DNA of 64,000 nucleotides. It comes from Peromyscus leucopus (Eukaryota; Chordata; Mammalia; Rodentia; Cricetidae). The DNA lies in contig NC_051068.1 of NCBI RefSeq assembly GCF_004664715.2, positions 53,516,953 through 53,580,952 on the forward strand, written 5' to 3'. Positions 36,145 to 49,015 of the stretch are shown piece by piece. The translations under genes and the position numbers were made by a program. How positions within the stretch are numbered: position 1 is the first letter of the stretch; the number at the start of each line of letters is the position of its first letter. The notes beneath the pieces are model-generated. The model worked only from the letters and a program-made list of their open reading frames with translations. It made no database searches and was not told where the DNA came from.

Positions 36145-36864
36145 TTTCTTTTTAAGAAATATGTATTAATCCTACAGAACTATGAAGAACTATGCTCCAA
36201 CACAGCTTCAGATGCTTTATCACAGTGTTTCTGCATTTTGCATACCAGTTCCAATACCAAAGATGCACCTGTTCAGCCCTCCAATATTTTTGTAGAAGTC
36301 CCAAACAGAGGCTCAGGTACAGCCAACATCTGGCAGTGGAATGAATATGATATGAAAGCAACAGAACTCATCTTCAGATTCTGATGTTTCACCTTTACTC
36401 TCTTACTGACATGTGACACAATGCCATCTCTGAGAGCATGCTGGGCAAAGCTATCACAATGGGAAACAATGAGCTCTCTGGACTGTAATGTGTCTTTAAA
36501 CTCTGATATGTGTGGTTGTTTTATGGTACATAAAATGAAATTGCAAAGTATTATGTGTATTGGGATGGAATTCCACCTGCATTCAAGAGCACCTGTGTTT
36601 GTGCTGTCAATGAATAAACCCAACTCTCACTTCAAAGGACAAAGAGGGAGTGTATTCTTGTGCCAAGTTTGAATGATTGTGGTCCAGGAACACAGATTTA
36701 GGTTACCCCAAATATCATGTTCCAATGTGGAAGCAGTTTCAATAATAACAAACAGGAATGTTATAAATGAGTCACTTTCCAAATACATTGATGGAAACAT
36801 TAAATGTTGGCTAAAGCAAAGTGGAAAAATGTCTGTTATAGGTACCAGGAAATATTTGATGGCA
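36145..36864 (+). pseudogene. Unidentified decayed open frame (possible retrocopy or old gene fragment)
   Basis: One plus-strand frame is open for 240 codons apart from two TGA stops at 36382 and 36670. It starts after a TAG at 36142 and ends with TGA at 36865. Peptides include PSNIFVEVPNRGSGTANIWQ and NEYDMKATELIF. A minus-strand frame over 36273-36914 has only one stop, so which strand was coding is uncertain. In AT-rich intron more than ten stops would be expected by chance. I do not recognise the protein, and there is no A-tail or target duplication that I can see. Confidence 0.35.
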
Positions 36865-36867
36865 TGA

Positions 36868-37920
36868 TTATCTTTTTGTTGGTTTGAAAGAAGTATTTTG
36901 TTTATAAATTCCAAAGATGTATCTAATGGTCAGAAAGATGCTAGGCAACATAAAGAGTATGACAATGAATGGTGATTAAGGGGGCTGAAGATGCCCTAAG
37001 ATAATGTGGGTCTGGAACTGAAATATTCCAGAATTCACGACTATAGTTGTAATTTATTTTAGTTCACTAGCCTTGCAGAAAGACATAATGGAAGGTTCAG
37101 CTTATTTTCAGGAAATTTGCTTAAAATATTTGTACTACCAGCAATCATGCCTGTTTTCTGTCTGCTATATGTTATATTTAGAGTTGGCGTTTTCTGCTAA
37201 AATAGAAATTTGAAGGACTTCTGTTGGAGAAGTCCTGAGAAAACCATCCTTATCTCATAATGCTGATAGGAGTGTGCAGAGGAAGGAGTTAATTTACAGT
37301 GAGGCTGCAATCTGGGTCCTGATAATCCCCAAAGGGAGTCCTAGGGTGGCCTAGTTTTGCACAAGGATGATAAACTTTGTAACTTGTTTTTAGCTAGTCA
37401 CCATGGTGGTTGTTCCTAAGAAATAAATACAGAATTTATTTGACTATTTTCACACTGCATGGGGTAAGGTGGTATATAATAATAAATGGCAACATTCTTA
37501 AACTTTCTGTTCTGTCAGTAATGGTTTAGTTATTTTCTCATGATGCAGGAGACTGGTATTTCCTGCCACCAGCAAAACTGGAAAACTTTCATCAGTATGT
37601 AAAGAAGAACTTCTCCCAGCTTCTCCAGTTCAGAAAGCTATTAAAGTTGCCACATAGCTGACTCTTTTCCCCAGAAGCTGAATGTATATACTCTTGGTAG
37701 TGGCTACATCTGCAGTCTCCAAGGTATATGGCACTTCTCGTCTACAGCCCAACTCCAATTGCAGCCTCAGCAAATTCCTCATCTTTAGTCAACACCCAGC
37801 CAGTACTTAAGAACTTATCCCACTGTGTACCCTACTTATATCCCTGTCAGTTTTCTGCTTTCCAGATCTCTGCTACCTATGGAACTATTGTGGGGCTCCT
37901 TAAACATTTACCGTCATTTT

Positions 37921-37922
<2 letters not shown>
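36868..37922. other. Intronic sequence, single copy
   Basis: No recognised repeat or exon. Confidence 0.45.

Positions 37923-37923
<1 letters not shown>

Positions 37924-37972
<49 letters not shown>
37924..37972. repeat. (CA)n microsatellite
   Basis: About 24 CA units; several long frames on both strands here exist only because of it. Confidence 0.95.
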
Positions 37973-37973
<1 letters not shown>

Positions 37974-38255
37974 AGATTTATTGTGTGGTTTGTGTATTTT
38001 GTTAGTTATTAAGAGTTGCATAGAAGAATCTGTATTTACCTTCCCAGGAATACCAAGACAAGTGGTACATGGTAGATTAATACTAATCAAATCACCCCAA
38101 CTTGTTAGTATATTGGTATTCAATAAATTTTGACACCGTGGAGAGTCATAAATGGCTATCTCTGATTCTACCATATCATACTCATGCCACATCTCACTCT
38201 ACTTAACTATATTTCTTTCTAGGGAAAACGTCTAGATTTTAGACAGCTAGGCTCA

Positions 38256-38612
38256 TGTCTTAGTTAAGTTTTTTATTGCTGTGAAGACAGAATGACCATG
38301 GTAACTCTTATAAAGAAAACATTTAATTGGGGTGTCTCGCTTACAATTTCAGAGGTTCAGTCCATTATCACCATGATGGGGGAGCATGGTGGCATGCAGT
38401 CAGATATGGTGTTGGAGTATCTGAGAGTCCTATATGCAGGCAACAGTACATTGACTGACACACTGTGTGGTATCCTGAGCATAGAAGAACCCCAAAGCCA
38501 CCCCAACAGTGACATTTCAAAAAAGGCCAGACTCACTCCAACAAAGCCATGCCTCCTAATAGTATCACTCTTTATGAATTTATGGGGGCCAATTAAATGG
38601 ACACATTTATCA
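38256..38612 (+). mobile_element. LTR-like repeat, probably solo LTR
   Basis: It starts tgtcttagttaagttt and contains 'aaaacatttaattggggtg', 'ttcagaggttcagtccatta' and 'ccaatta' after 'tatgggggcc'. It matches the two terminal repeats of the composite element at 59690-62037. The 111-codon frame at 38292-38627 is repeat-derived and not a gene. Confidence 0.7.
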
Positions 38613-38785
38613 GAATATCTATACTAGAAAGAGGAACAAAGTTATTAGTGATCCCAGTCCATCTTTGAGGTAATTCCATTAGCTTTGGGTTTGGAGAAAT
38701 AATTGGGGCAAATATTTAAAGAAGTATCCATAATTGAGAAGCCTTGGTCAAGGAGCAGTTTGCTACATTGTTCATCCATTTGAAA

Positions 38786-38788
<3 letters not shown>

Positions 38789-38834
<46 letters not shown>
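38789..38834. repeat. (TG)n microsatellite
   Basis: About 23 TG units followed by a T-rich run. Confidence 0.95.
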
Positions 38835-38840
<6 letters not shown>

Positions 38841-40359
38841 TTTTTAAAGAATGTCCTTATTACTATCATTGTTTGAGGGGATCAAGATAGCTCTCAGATG
38901 ATCTTTACATCAGCTTTAGGGTAGGTGCAGCCACCTTGATCCCCTCTATTAATTGACTTAATCTGAGGCTTGGGTTCTTTTGAGAGGTTCTGCTCATCCT
39001 GGAATCCAACATTATTGCAAGGTTAGAGCAATGACTTAACACTGTGCTTTGACGGAAAGTGAAGTACATTTGAATGCCACTACTTGAGTGATTAACATGC
39101 CTTGTGTGCAGATGTAAGCAAGTGACCCCTACAACAGAGACAGGTATAAAACCTCAGAAAAGACGTTGATTATGTTCTGATTTTGGTTTGGACCCAAGTG
39201 AGGACTCAATGATTTTTAGCAAAAGTGTCTTCTGAGTGCCCATATTGTATCTGATACAATTCTTTCAAATGTTTATTTGCAGACTATTAGTGGTGCCAGA
39301 TGACAAACTGACACATTATGGTAATAAATTTATCAGTGCCATTTGAGTATTCCATAGAGCATCTTAAAATCTATGCTGAAAATACTTTGGTCATTGAGAG
39401 AAAATGCATACTAATAAATTTGGGAAAATTTAAAGCCTCAAAATGGGTATAAAAACAAATTTGTATTCTTTACCAAGAATGATGTCATTTAAGAATATTA
39501 AACATTCCAAGAAATGTGCATTATCACCATTATAAAAATAAAACTGTAATTGATAAAACATATTTTTAAAAATCTGCTTAGGAAAGGAGGAATGATAAAT
39601 CTATAAAACATTAAATGGTACACAAAACACTTCTGCCTTGGGATTATTTGGTCACTTTAAATATAATTTCTAGTCACCTAAAACTGGAAAGTATTTGTAA
39701 ACAATATATTTGATTGTATGAAGACTAATTGTGATGAGCTAATTTAATAGATTTTTACATTAGAGTTAGTTTGTTATGCAAGAAACAATCGAGAGAGAGA
39801 GAGAAAGAAAAATGCAAAATTGGCGTTTAGATAATATTACTATCCCACATTTAAGCCAAAATAATGTAAGATGGGCAATATAGTTCTTATTTTGAAAATT
39901 CACTGACTTGAACTTTTCAAAGAAAAGTTTGTAAAAATGACAATATTTCCTAGTAATACTTATTTTGTTTCTGTAAAAGAAAAGTAGTGAGGCTATATAT
40001 AATTCTATGTCTGCTTAGAGTAGAAAAGGGGAGCATGTTAAAATTAAGAACGACTGGTTTCCCTACAGGTTTTCTCTTTATGTCTATGTTGAGCAGAGGG
40101 ACACATTTTGTTTTTCAATTTTTCTATTACAAACAAATGCCAGTTATATAATTTTTATTTAAAAAATAAATAAAAGAAACACACTCCTTTCCTGATTTAT
40201 AAAGTGAACTTTGGTTTCAAATTCTCTTATCTTTGACATAATTAAAAACAAAACACAAAATGTGTTAGGCTTTATTTTAGATAGATATTTGTGTCATTGG
40301 GTGTTTACATTTGTCAATTAAACAATTTCTTGTTAGAAACAACTCAGTAAGAAACAAAC
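38835..40359. other. Intronic sequence, single copy
   Basis: Nothing recognised in about 1.5 kb; a short GA patch lies at 39789-39810. Confidence 0.5.
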
Positions 40360-40592
40360 TGTGGTGGTTTGAATGAGAATCCTCCCCCCCCCCCCCGCAC
40401 CGCCCCAGCTACATATGCTTGAAAGCTTGATCTTCTGTGGTAAAATGGTTGTGGCAGAATTAGGAGGTGTGGTCTTGTTGGGGCAGGTATTGCCTTGTTG
40501 GATCAAGTGTGGCCTTGTTGGAAGAAATTTGCTACTGCTTCTGAGCTTTGAAGTTTCAAAGGTCTGTGTCAGGCCCATTCCTGCTCTCTTCT

Positions 40593-40658
<66 letters not shown>

Positions 40659-40846
40659 TCCAGTCTGAGGATCAGAATGTAATCTCTCATCTACTGTTCC
40701 AGCACTGCGCCTGCCTCCCACCAAGTTCCCTGCCATGATGGTCATGGACTAACTCTTTGAAATGATAAACTAACCCCACCTACATGCTTTGTTTAATGAG
40801 TTGCTTTGGTCATGTTGTCTCTCCATATCAATAGAACACCTAGACA
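40360..40846 (-). mobile_element. LTR-like rodent repeat (antisense) with internal (CT)n
   Basis: Begins TGTGGTGGTTTGAATGAGAA and ends 'aatagaacacctagaca'; body has 'ttaggaggtgtggtcttg', 'gtttcaaaggtctgtgtcag' and 'gatggtcatggactaact'. It is the reverse orientation of the family at 35618-35940. A C-run at 40383-40396 and a 70-base CT array have expanded inside it. 'acaaac' before and 'acaaat' after may be the target duplication. Confidence 0.7.
40588..40656. repeat. (CT)n microsatellite
   Basis: About 34 CT units at the position where this repeat family normally carries a CT run. The 121-codon plus-strand frame across it is an artefact. Confidence 0.95.
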
Positions 40847-40879
40847 CAAATATTTCCTTAACTAATAATTCTGAAATAA

Positions 40880-41053
40880 TTTTTCCCCACAGCATCAGCA
40901 GGATATGTCAACAAATTTGAAGGCTGGATGGCGGAGGGTGCTGTTGCACACCTAGAAAGAGCCTATATTTCACCTAAAGCCATAGTAGAAAAAAACTATC
41001 CTAGTTGGAATTTAGTAGGAAGGGGGGGTGCTGTTAAACCTGCAAATCATTAA
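40880..41053 (+). other. Small exon-like open frame, unidentified
   Basis: A consensus-like acceptor, ttttccccacag, ends at 40892. In the frame that continues across it, 57 codons are open from after a TAA at 40877 to a TAA at 41051. The peptide includes YVNKFEGWMAEGAVAHLERA and ISPKAIVEKNYPSWNLVG, with a mixed, protein-like composition. I know no family it matches, and no donor or poly(A) signal is obvious afterwards. It could be a chance frame, a decayed retrocopy or an alternative terminal exon. Confidence 0.2.
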
Positions 41054-41309
41054 ACAGAGTCCCCAGAACTAAGAATAATGGACAGCATTTTCTAATTTAA
41101 AAATGACAACATAAACCTGCCATAAACACCCTCATAGAAAAGTCTATAATAATGTTGAGAAAACATGGACATTGTATAATTTAGTTGAGTGAGCACATAC
41201 AATTAAGTACCATACATGCTAAGTTTAAATGTTAAGCAATCCATAATTGAATATATCTTGAATGAAACTATTTGCTATCATAGCCAATATAAGACAAATT
41301 GCTAAATGG

Positions 41310-41755
41310 TCTTATTAATAAAAAAAACCCAGAGCCAGATATTGGGGTTAAACTGAGAGATCAGAGGAATTGGTCAAGCCACAGCCAACTGCACCTCCCC
41401 AACTCCTCAGCTTTCAAAGAGACCTACTTCCTGTTTACCCATGCCTATATGCCTTTCTGTTCTGCCATCTAACTTCCTCTATCTGACCAGCTACATCACT
41501 TCCTGTCTGTCTGTACAGACTTCCAGACTTCTATGGTTAGTGCTGCAATCAGAGGTGTGTGCTACCATGCCTAGCTCTGTTCCCAGTGTGGCCTTGAACT
41601 CACAGAGATCTCGATGGATCTCTGCCTCCCAAAAGGTAGGATTAAAGGTGTGTGCTAGCACTGCCTGACTTCTATGTTTACTACAATAGCTGGCTTTTCC
41701 CTCTGATCCTCAGATAAGCTTTATTGGGGTGCACAAAGAAAATATCACCGCAGCC
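41310..41755 (-). repeat. Rodent LTR-like repeat with B1-related segment (copy 2)
   Basis: 'gtcttattaataaaaaaaac', 'gagccagatattggggttaa', then the reverse B1-like block 'ggccttgaactcacagagat' and 'ggattaaaggtgtgtgcta', ending 'ctttattggggtgcacaaag'. It is the best preserved of the three copies (others 2165-2640 and 56268-56715). Confidence 0.7.
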
Positions 41756-41929
41756 AAATATGAGCAATCTGTTTAAATTGTTTTGAGCAATACCCACTTT
41801 TTAAATTAAGTGTGTTTCAGATAATTTCTCACATGTACACAATGTACAAGGACTGCTCTCAGGCCTGGCCTTCCTCCTTTCCTGCCTGTCTTTCTTCTCT
41901 CCATATATTTTTCTCATGTTCATGTCTAT

Positions 41930-42190
41930 TCATTTTATTTTGTGATCCACTGAAATTAAGCAGAGCTATGTGTGTGACATCATTCACTGACGGCTGCTGG
42001 ATTCAGTGGTTGAATACATAGCTAAAGACCATAGTTCTTCTTTCAGTTCTATCATAGCCAATATTTCAGAGCTAAAGAATAGGGTCCCACAAGCTCCTCC
42101 CCTTTCTTTGACTGATAGGTCCTGTCTTGTTTGGGCTGAATGCATGTAATAACAGTTTTTGTGAGTTAGTGATTGCAATGTTTGTGTGAA
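41930..42190 (-). mobile_element. Probable L1 3' UTR fragment (antisense)
   Basis: 'ttttgtgatccactgaaatt', 'aatagggtcccacaagctcc', 'ctttgactgataggtcctgt' and 'gtgagttagtgattgcaatg' resemble a rodent L1 3' UTR in reverse. It ends where the next element begins at 42191. Confidence 0.4.
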
Positions 42191-42571
42191 TGTGGGACGC
42201 CAGCTGGGAGACAGGATCCTACATTTAGCCCAAGGGTATTCTTGAGGGGTGAGGGATAAGAAATTTAGATAGAAAGCTAGGGGGAGGAGAAAAAGATAGA
42301 AACACAGGATAGCCATGGGAGGGCCTGGTTCCTTATCCACTGGCCCTTCTTGTCTCTTCTAAAGGGCTATTTGTAGGAATGCCAAGGGGTGGAGCAAAAG
42401 ACTTCTTCCCCCTAATCCAAGTGTACACCGTTCCAGTCACATAGACACTATGCACATGGTCAAACAATCCTCTAATGCAGCTCTGCTGGGTAAAGCAAGC
42501 TCAGATCTCACCAGGAAACCTCTGTGGGCCTCCACATGTGAGTCTAGAGAATAGTATTTTACATCCCTACA
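42191..42571. mobile_element. Probable solo LTR of a second ERV family
   Basis: A 381 bp unit with TG (tgtgggacgcc) and CA (tacatccctaca) ends. Inside are 'cccaagggtattcttgagg', 'ggagggcctggttcc', 'aaagggctatttgtagga' and 'cttcttccccctaatcc', which I associate with a rodent ERV LTR. No target duplication is clear and no internal retroviral sequence follows. Confidence 0.45.
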
Positions 42572-42869
42572 CCCTATCTCTGGATCTTGTGTACTTTCCA
42601 TTTTATCTCCAACTATTAAGATTTCATAACAAAACTATAAAACATATTACTATAACATAGTTTCCCAGATCAATTTTTGTTGATACTTACATTATTTTCC
42701 CACTGACATCTATAAATTAGGACAGCCAAGAAAATATAATGCAAATTTTCATCTTGTTTTTGTTTAAAAAATTCTATCATGATAGGCTAAACATGAGCTG
42801 AACAAGGAAAACAAACAGACATGCTAAAGCAGATGGCAAAAATCTCATGAGGCTTCAAACCTACACAGA

Positions 42870-43032
42870 ACTACAGGAAACTAAAGAATTCTGAGAGACG
42901 GAGAAATAGCCTTCCCCAGGGAAGAGTGCACTAATTGGTTATCAAATACCAAGCTGTCAGATTTGAAAACATATGTATATGCAGCATTATCAGACTGAGC
43001 AGCTTATATTTAGGAATATATATATATATTTA
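42870..43032 (+). mobile_element. TA-bearing retroelement fragment (related to 20653-20962)
   Basis: 'ggaagagtgcactaattgg', 'aaataccaagctgtcag' and 'gaaaacatatgtatatgcag' followed by a TA run match the nested element at 20653. Confidence 0.45.
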
Positions 43033-44160
43033 AATAATATTTGTAAACCATTAAAAATCAAATTAATGAAATACTAAAATCTTTTGAAATGTGCAAGTAA
43101 ATTACTAATGGAATTTCCAAATAAAGGAAGTACAAATTTGTGGACTGAAAGAAACATTGATAAGGACAAGTCCACAATTAGAATAAATATTGTTCATGCT
43201 GCTTTGTCTTAGATGGTAATGAGAAAAATCAGCAGATCTATAGGAGACTTGACTACATTGCTCCATAAAAATCAACAAGCCATATATAGAATAAATCACT
43301 ATGCAACAGCAAAATACACATTTTTAAAATTGCACAGAAAAAGGTGTGGATATATCTTAAATATGAACACATTATTAATATATTTTTATAACTATACAAA
43401 GGAAGCACAGTGGAGAAAGAATTGTCCTTTCAATGTTATTAGGATTGGGTGTCCCCAGAGCAGTAAAGTATTTTAGGTAGAAAGTGATCCCTTTCATATC
43501 CTTTTTCTTACAAAGTTTTATAATCTTTGCCAAGGATATGGGGTTTCTTACATATGTTATTAAACTAAGTTCTTCAGGAAGTATCCTGTTAAATCATGTA
43601 AATTATGGAATTAGATCATTCAATTATGGAATCTTAGAACGATCAAGATTTATACTTGGCAGGCTGGAGACCCGAGCAAACTGATATGGAGATCTCATCT
43701 GATAATTGGAAGGATTAAAACTCAGAATGAGACAATGGCTCCCTCCCTCTAAGACTTACAGCAGTTAGATATGTAAATGCAATTGCATACTGTAGGCCAA
43801 AATATATGCTTCTTATGCCACTTTTCCTTTTTTTTAATATTATTTTTATCCTTTGAAAAATTCCATATATTTATACAATGTATATTAATCACTTACAACA
43901 ACCACTACCTCCTTCCAATTCTCCCTAATCCCCTGTCTCATGTCCCTCTGAACTATTTCTCATTTACTTGTTTTTTGTTAATAATCTCCTGAGTCCAATT
44001 AGTATTGTCTGTAAGCACATGAGGACCCTACTAGAGTACACATCCCCAAAGCCCTTAACAGCCATTGGCTCCATGACATAGACAGAGGATTGAAGATCTC
44101 TTCCCCATCAGGCTCTAATGAATGGCTAGTGTTGTGAACTGGCTCCATCTTCCTGGGAAG

Positions 44161-44161
<1 letters not shown>
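43033..44161. other. Intronic sequence, mostly single copy
   Basis: No repeat or exon recognised, apart from a possible L1-like T-rich/C-rich patch near 43820-43980. Confidence 0.45.
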
Positions 44162-45440
<1,279 letters not shown>

Positions 45441-45455
45441 AGAAACATAAATATT

Positions 45456-45630
45456 GCCGGGTGGTGGTGGCGCACGCCTTTAATCTCAGCACGAGGGAGG
45501 CAGAGGCAGGCGCATCTCTGTGAGTTCAAGGCCAGCGTGGGCTACCAAGTGATTTCCAGGAATGGCGCAAAGCTACAAAGAGAAACCCTGTCTCGAAAAA
45601 CCAAAAAAAAAAAAAAAAAAAAAAAGGAAA
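45456..45630 (+). repeat. B1 SINE, young copy with perfect target-site duplication
   Basis: Full-length B1 ('gccgggtggtggtggcgcac' to 'ctgtctcgaaaaaccaaaa') with a long A tail. The exact 15-base repeat agaaacataaatatt flanks it at 45441-45455 and 45631-45645. Confidence 0.95.
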
Positions 45631-45645
45631 AGAAACATAAATATT

Positions 45646-47695
45646 TAGGAGGCAGTTTGAAAACATACTCATTTATCAAAACAACATAGTAGATTCACCC
45701 CTAGTATCTATGACCTCTGAAAGCCATGAGCCGTTTACCAAATCCACAGTGCTAGGCATGAATTCCTTTATGTGGATCAGGCCTTTGATGTAAGCAGAAA
45801 ATCCATTGGTTACCACTATGATAAAAGTGTCATTCTTGCAGGAGGCGGCAGATTGTTATTTTATCATGCTAGAGCCACAGTCTCTTCTCTCATTCTGCTG
45901 CCTGCAGAGAAATTCCCAGGCATTAGGGAGAAAGCTTCCAGCTCACTTCCAGAATGGTTTCACTCTATTTTGCAACTCTGTATAGTGTATTAATTTATAA
46001 GGTGTTACCATTCCATTTTTTGGTGAGGAACCAAATGAATTATCAATAGCCTGTATTGTTTTGGGAGCCACGTTGGCTAGCAATTCTTAGGAAGGTGTCC
46101 TATACTTGGAGTTGCTGTTTAGCAACCCACAGCTTTCTGGGATTGACATTGTCCATCAATGCAATACACCGATTCAAATTATTTTTTAATTATGTTTTTA
46201 AGAACTATCCATCTGTTACTACTTGACTTCTGTTATCTTTCCATCTGCTTATCATTCATGTAGTGACTTTAAAAATTATTTCCTTTATTTTTTGAGATTA
46301 TACTGCGATTACATTATTTCCCCTTTTCTTTCATCCCCTCAATCGCTCACATACATCTATTCTTGTTCTCTTTCAAAGTCATGGCTTTGTTTATAGTTAA
46401 TTGCTGTGATGTACATGTCTGTTCCTATAGGCATAATAATTTAGCTTATGAAGTAGGTTTCATGGTGGCTTCATCAGACCTCTTTAGTTTAGGTGCCCCC
46501 ACCCTCCACACTCTTTCTCCTCTCCATTCCATATTCTATCTCTGTTTAAACTTTGTCAGCTCCAGTCTTGCCTCTGCTGTTTTCACACAAACATCCCACC
46601 TCTCCTTAATGTCTCTTTTTCTCACAGTACGGCCATTTTTCTAGTGTCCAGTCCTCCACAGCAGTTGCTCCAACATAAAGAAATAAAGCTAAAAGTTAAA
46701 AGGTGTGGTCCACATATGAGAGAAAACATAAAATATTTGCTTTCTGGGGCCTGGACTTCCTCACTCTAGTATTTTCCACATACCTCCATTGTCTTGCTAT
46801 TTAAGGATCATTATTAGTATTTTGATTCCATTATGACTTTTGATTTTTCCTGACATTTGTTATGGTGCACTGACTTGCAGACTAACATGATACTGCTTTA
46901 TTGCAAAATGAAAATCACTTTCAGTACTCAAAAGACCAATGGCAATATATAGGTCTGCCTTAAATATCTGTTCCCAGCTGGAGGTGCTGTTTTGTGAACA
47001 TGGGTAGCCTTCAGCATCTGTGACTTGGCTGGAAGGAGGGGATCTTTGGAGTCGGGACTTCAAGATTTATGCTTGCCTCTGGTTCTGGCCTCATTTCAGC
47101 TTCACAGTCTGTCACAGGGAGGACTCCTTTTACTCCTACCCACAGAGTGACACCATTGCACCATGGCACGTTGTAATTTTCTTCTCAATTGCCAATATGG
47201 TTGTGAATTTTGGAGCTCTGAATATAAATACATTAGTCAACAAGTTGATTTTTATTTGAACGAGAACTATTTTAAACATCTGTATGCTGTAACATAATTA
47301 TGGTACTTCTAAGTAAGAATGAAATGCACTAATATGGATGATGTACTATCTAATATTTTCATTCTGAGAAATATTTGGCAATTAGTATAAAATTTGTACA
47401 TGCTTCCTCAATGTTTTTTCTTCTTTGCAAAAATAATTTTTAAAATTTAATTAAAATGTAGTTACACAATCTCCCCCTTTTCATTTAATCTCATCATTTC
47501 CTTCTCTGTTTTCCTCTTACTCACTTTCAATTTTTTGCCTTTTACTTGATCATTATTGTTACACACACGCACACATATATATGCATTACGTTCCTATGTG
47601 TATGCATACAGACATGCATATAGATGCACATATGAATATATACATAAATACAATTTGTTGACTATTTACTGGCCACTCTCTCTTGATTATTATTG

Positions 47696-47741
<46 letters not shown>

Positions 47742-48316
47742 TAAACATAGAAATCCAGCCTGCTGAGTCTGTTTAGTGTTGCCTCCATGTACATTATTTA
47801 AGGTCAGTCCACCTGTTAGTTTATAACAAGTTAGGAGACTCATCCCCCAGGAAAATGAATTCTCCCTCTCCCAGCACTCATTAGCTGCCTGTAGCTCTTT
47901 GTCTAGTTTTGAGACCCTGTGAGAGTTCCTCCTTCTACTTTCACATGTCTGTGTTTTCACTGTTCAGGTCTTGTTTAGGCCCCCGGAATTATTGAGGTAT
48001 CATGGGTGTGGCTTCCTTTTCATTCATAAGAGAAGACACAATCTCACAGCAGATGCTTATAGCCTTTCTGCCTCCTATTCTCTCATGCTCCCTCAGCTTT
48101 AGGTGCAGGAGTTGTGCCTTTCTTAGTATTAAAAATATGTCTCTTTACACTTGCTGTCATTTAATTACCAAATAATATTAGATTGTGTCGAAGTTTAGGG
48201 TTTTTTTTTCTTCGTAGTAGGTTAGACATTTAGATTACTATTTTAAATATTTGTTACTCATCTGGTAGTTAGTTTATAATAACTTTCAATATTTTGAGAT
48301 TTGTAACTTTTTTTAA
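45646..48316. other. Intronic sequence, mostly single copy
   Basis: Contains CA arrays near 47561-47578 and 47698-47739. The rest shows no repeat or exon I recognise. Confidence 0.45.
47698..47739. repeat. (CA)n microsatellite
   Basis: About 20 CA units; the 124-codon minus-strand frame through it is low complexity at its core. Confidence 0.95.
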
Positions 48317-48327
48317 AAGTCTGCTCA

Positions 48328-48475
48328 CTCAGCCCAGCATGGTGGTACATATCTTTAACCCTAGCACTAGAGAAGCAGAGGCAGGTAGTTCTCTGTGAGT
48401 TTGAGGCCAGCCTGTTCTACAAAGTGACTTTTAGGACTAAACAGAGAAACCCTGTTTCAAAACACCCTCTAAAAG
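48328..48475 (+). repeat. B1 SINE, older copy with target-site duplication
   Basis: 'agcccagcatggtggtacat', 'gagtttgaggccagcctg' and 'cagagaaaccctgtttcaaa' with many substitutions. The 11-base repeat aagtctgctca is exact at 48317-48327 and 48476-48486. Confidence 0.9.
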
Positions 48476-48861
48476 AAGTCTGCTCAAATATTAAACATCT
48501 ATTTACTTTTAATGCACTGATGACATATTTTGGATACAATAAAGAATTTTATCGCTAGTAACTTTTAGACCACTTTTCCATCCATTTGAACAATGCCAAT
48601 ATAGTTAATTTTCTTTAGTCTCTATTGTTTGATTCAGAGGAAGAACTCTGTCCTCTTTGTATTAGTTCAGAAATCTGACTCCATTTAATGACATTCCTAA
48701 ACAAATATTTTGTTAGAACAAACAGTAGCTTAAAGGTGGTTAAGTGGATCATATTTATTCTCATTTCTAGAAAAGTGAAGTCCAAGTCTGCTCTTATTTC
48801 CCTGCCTTCTTACATGTTTGCTTTCCTATGAAGTAATGACTCAGGTACATCATCTTCCAAA

Positions 48862-49015
48862 GCCAGGCTGTGGTGGCATATGCCTTTAATCCCAGCACTT
48901 GGGAAGCAGAGGCAGGCAAATTTCTGTGAGTTCAAGGCCAGCCTTGTCTACAGAGTGAGATCCAGGATAGGCTCCAAAAGCTACACAGAGAAACCCTGTC
49001 CTGAATGCCCCTCCC
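48862..49015 (+). repeat. B1 SINE
   Basis: 'gccaggctgtggtggcatat', 'gcctttaatcccagcacttg', 'ggccagccttgtctacagag' and 'ctacacagagaaaccctgtc'. No clear target duplication. Confidence 0.9.

Noticed and set aside
38292..38627. 111-codon plus-strand frame
   Set aside because: It lies wholly in an LTR-like repeat whose related copies break the frame.
40373..40738. 121-codon plus-strand frame
   Set aside because: It depends on a C-run and a CT array inside a rodent repeat.
41984..42340. 118-codon minus-strand frame
   Set aside because: It crosses the boundary between an L1-like fragment and an LTR-like unit, so it is not a natural gene.
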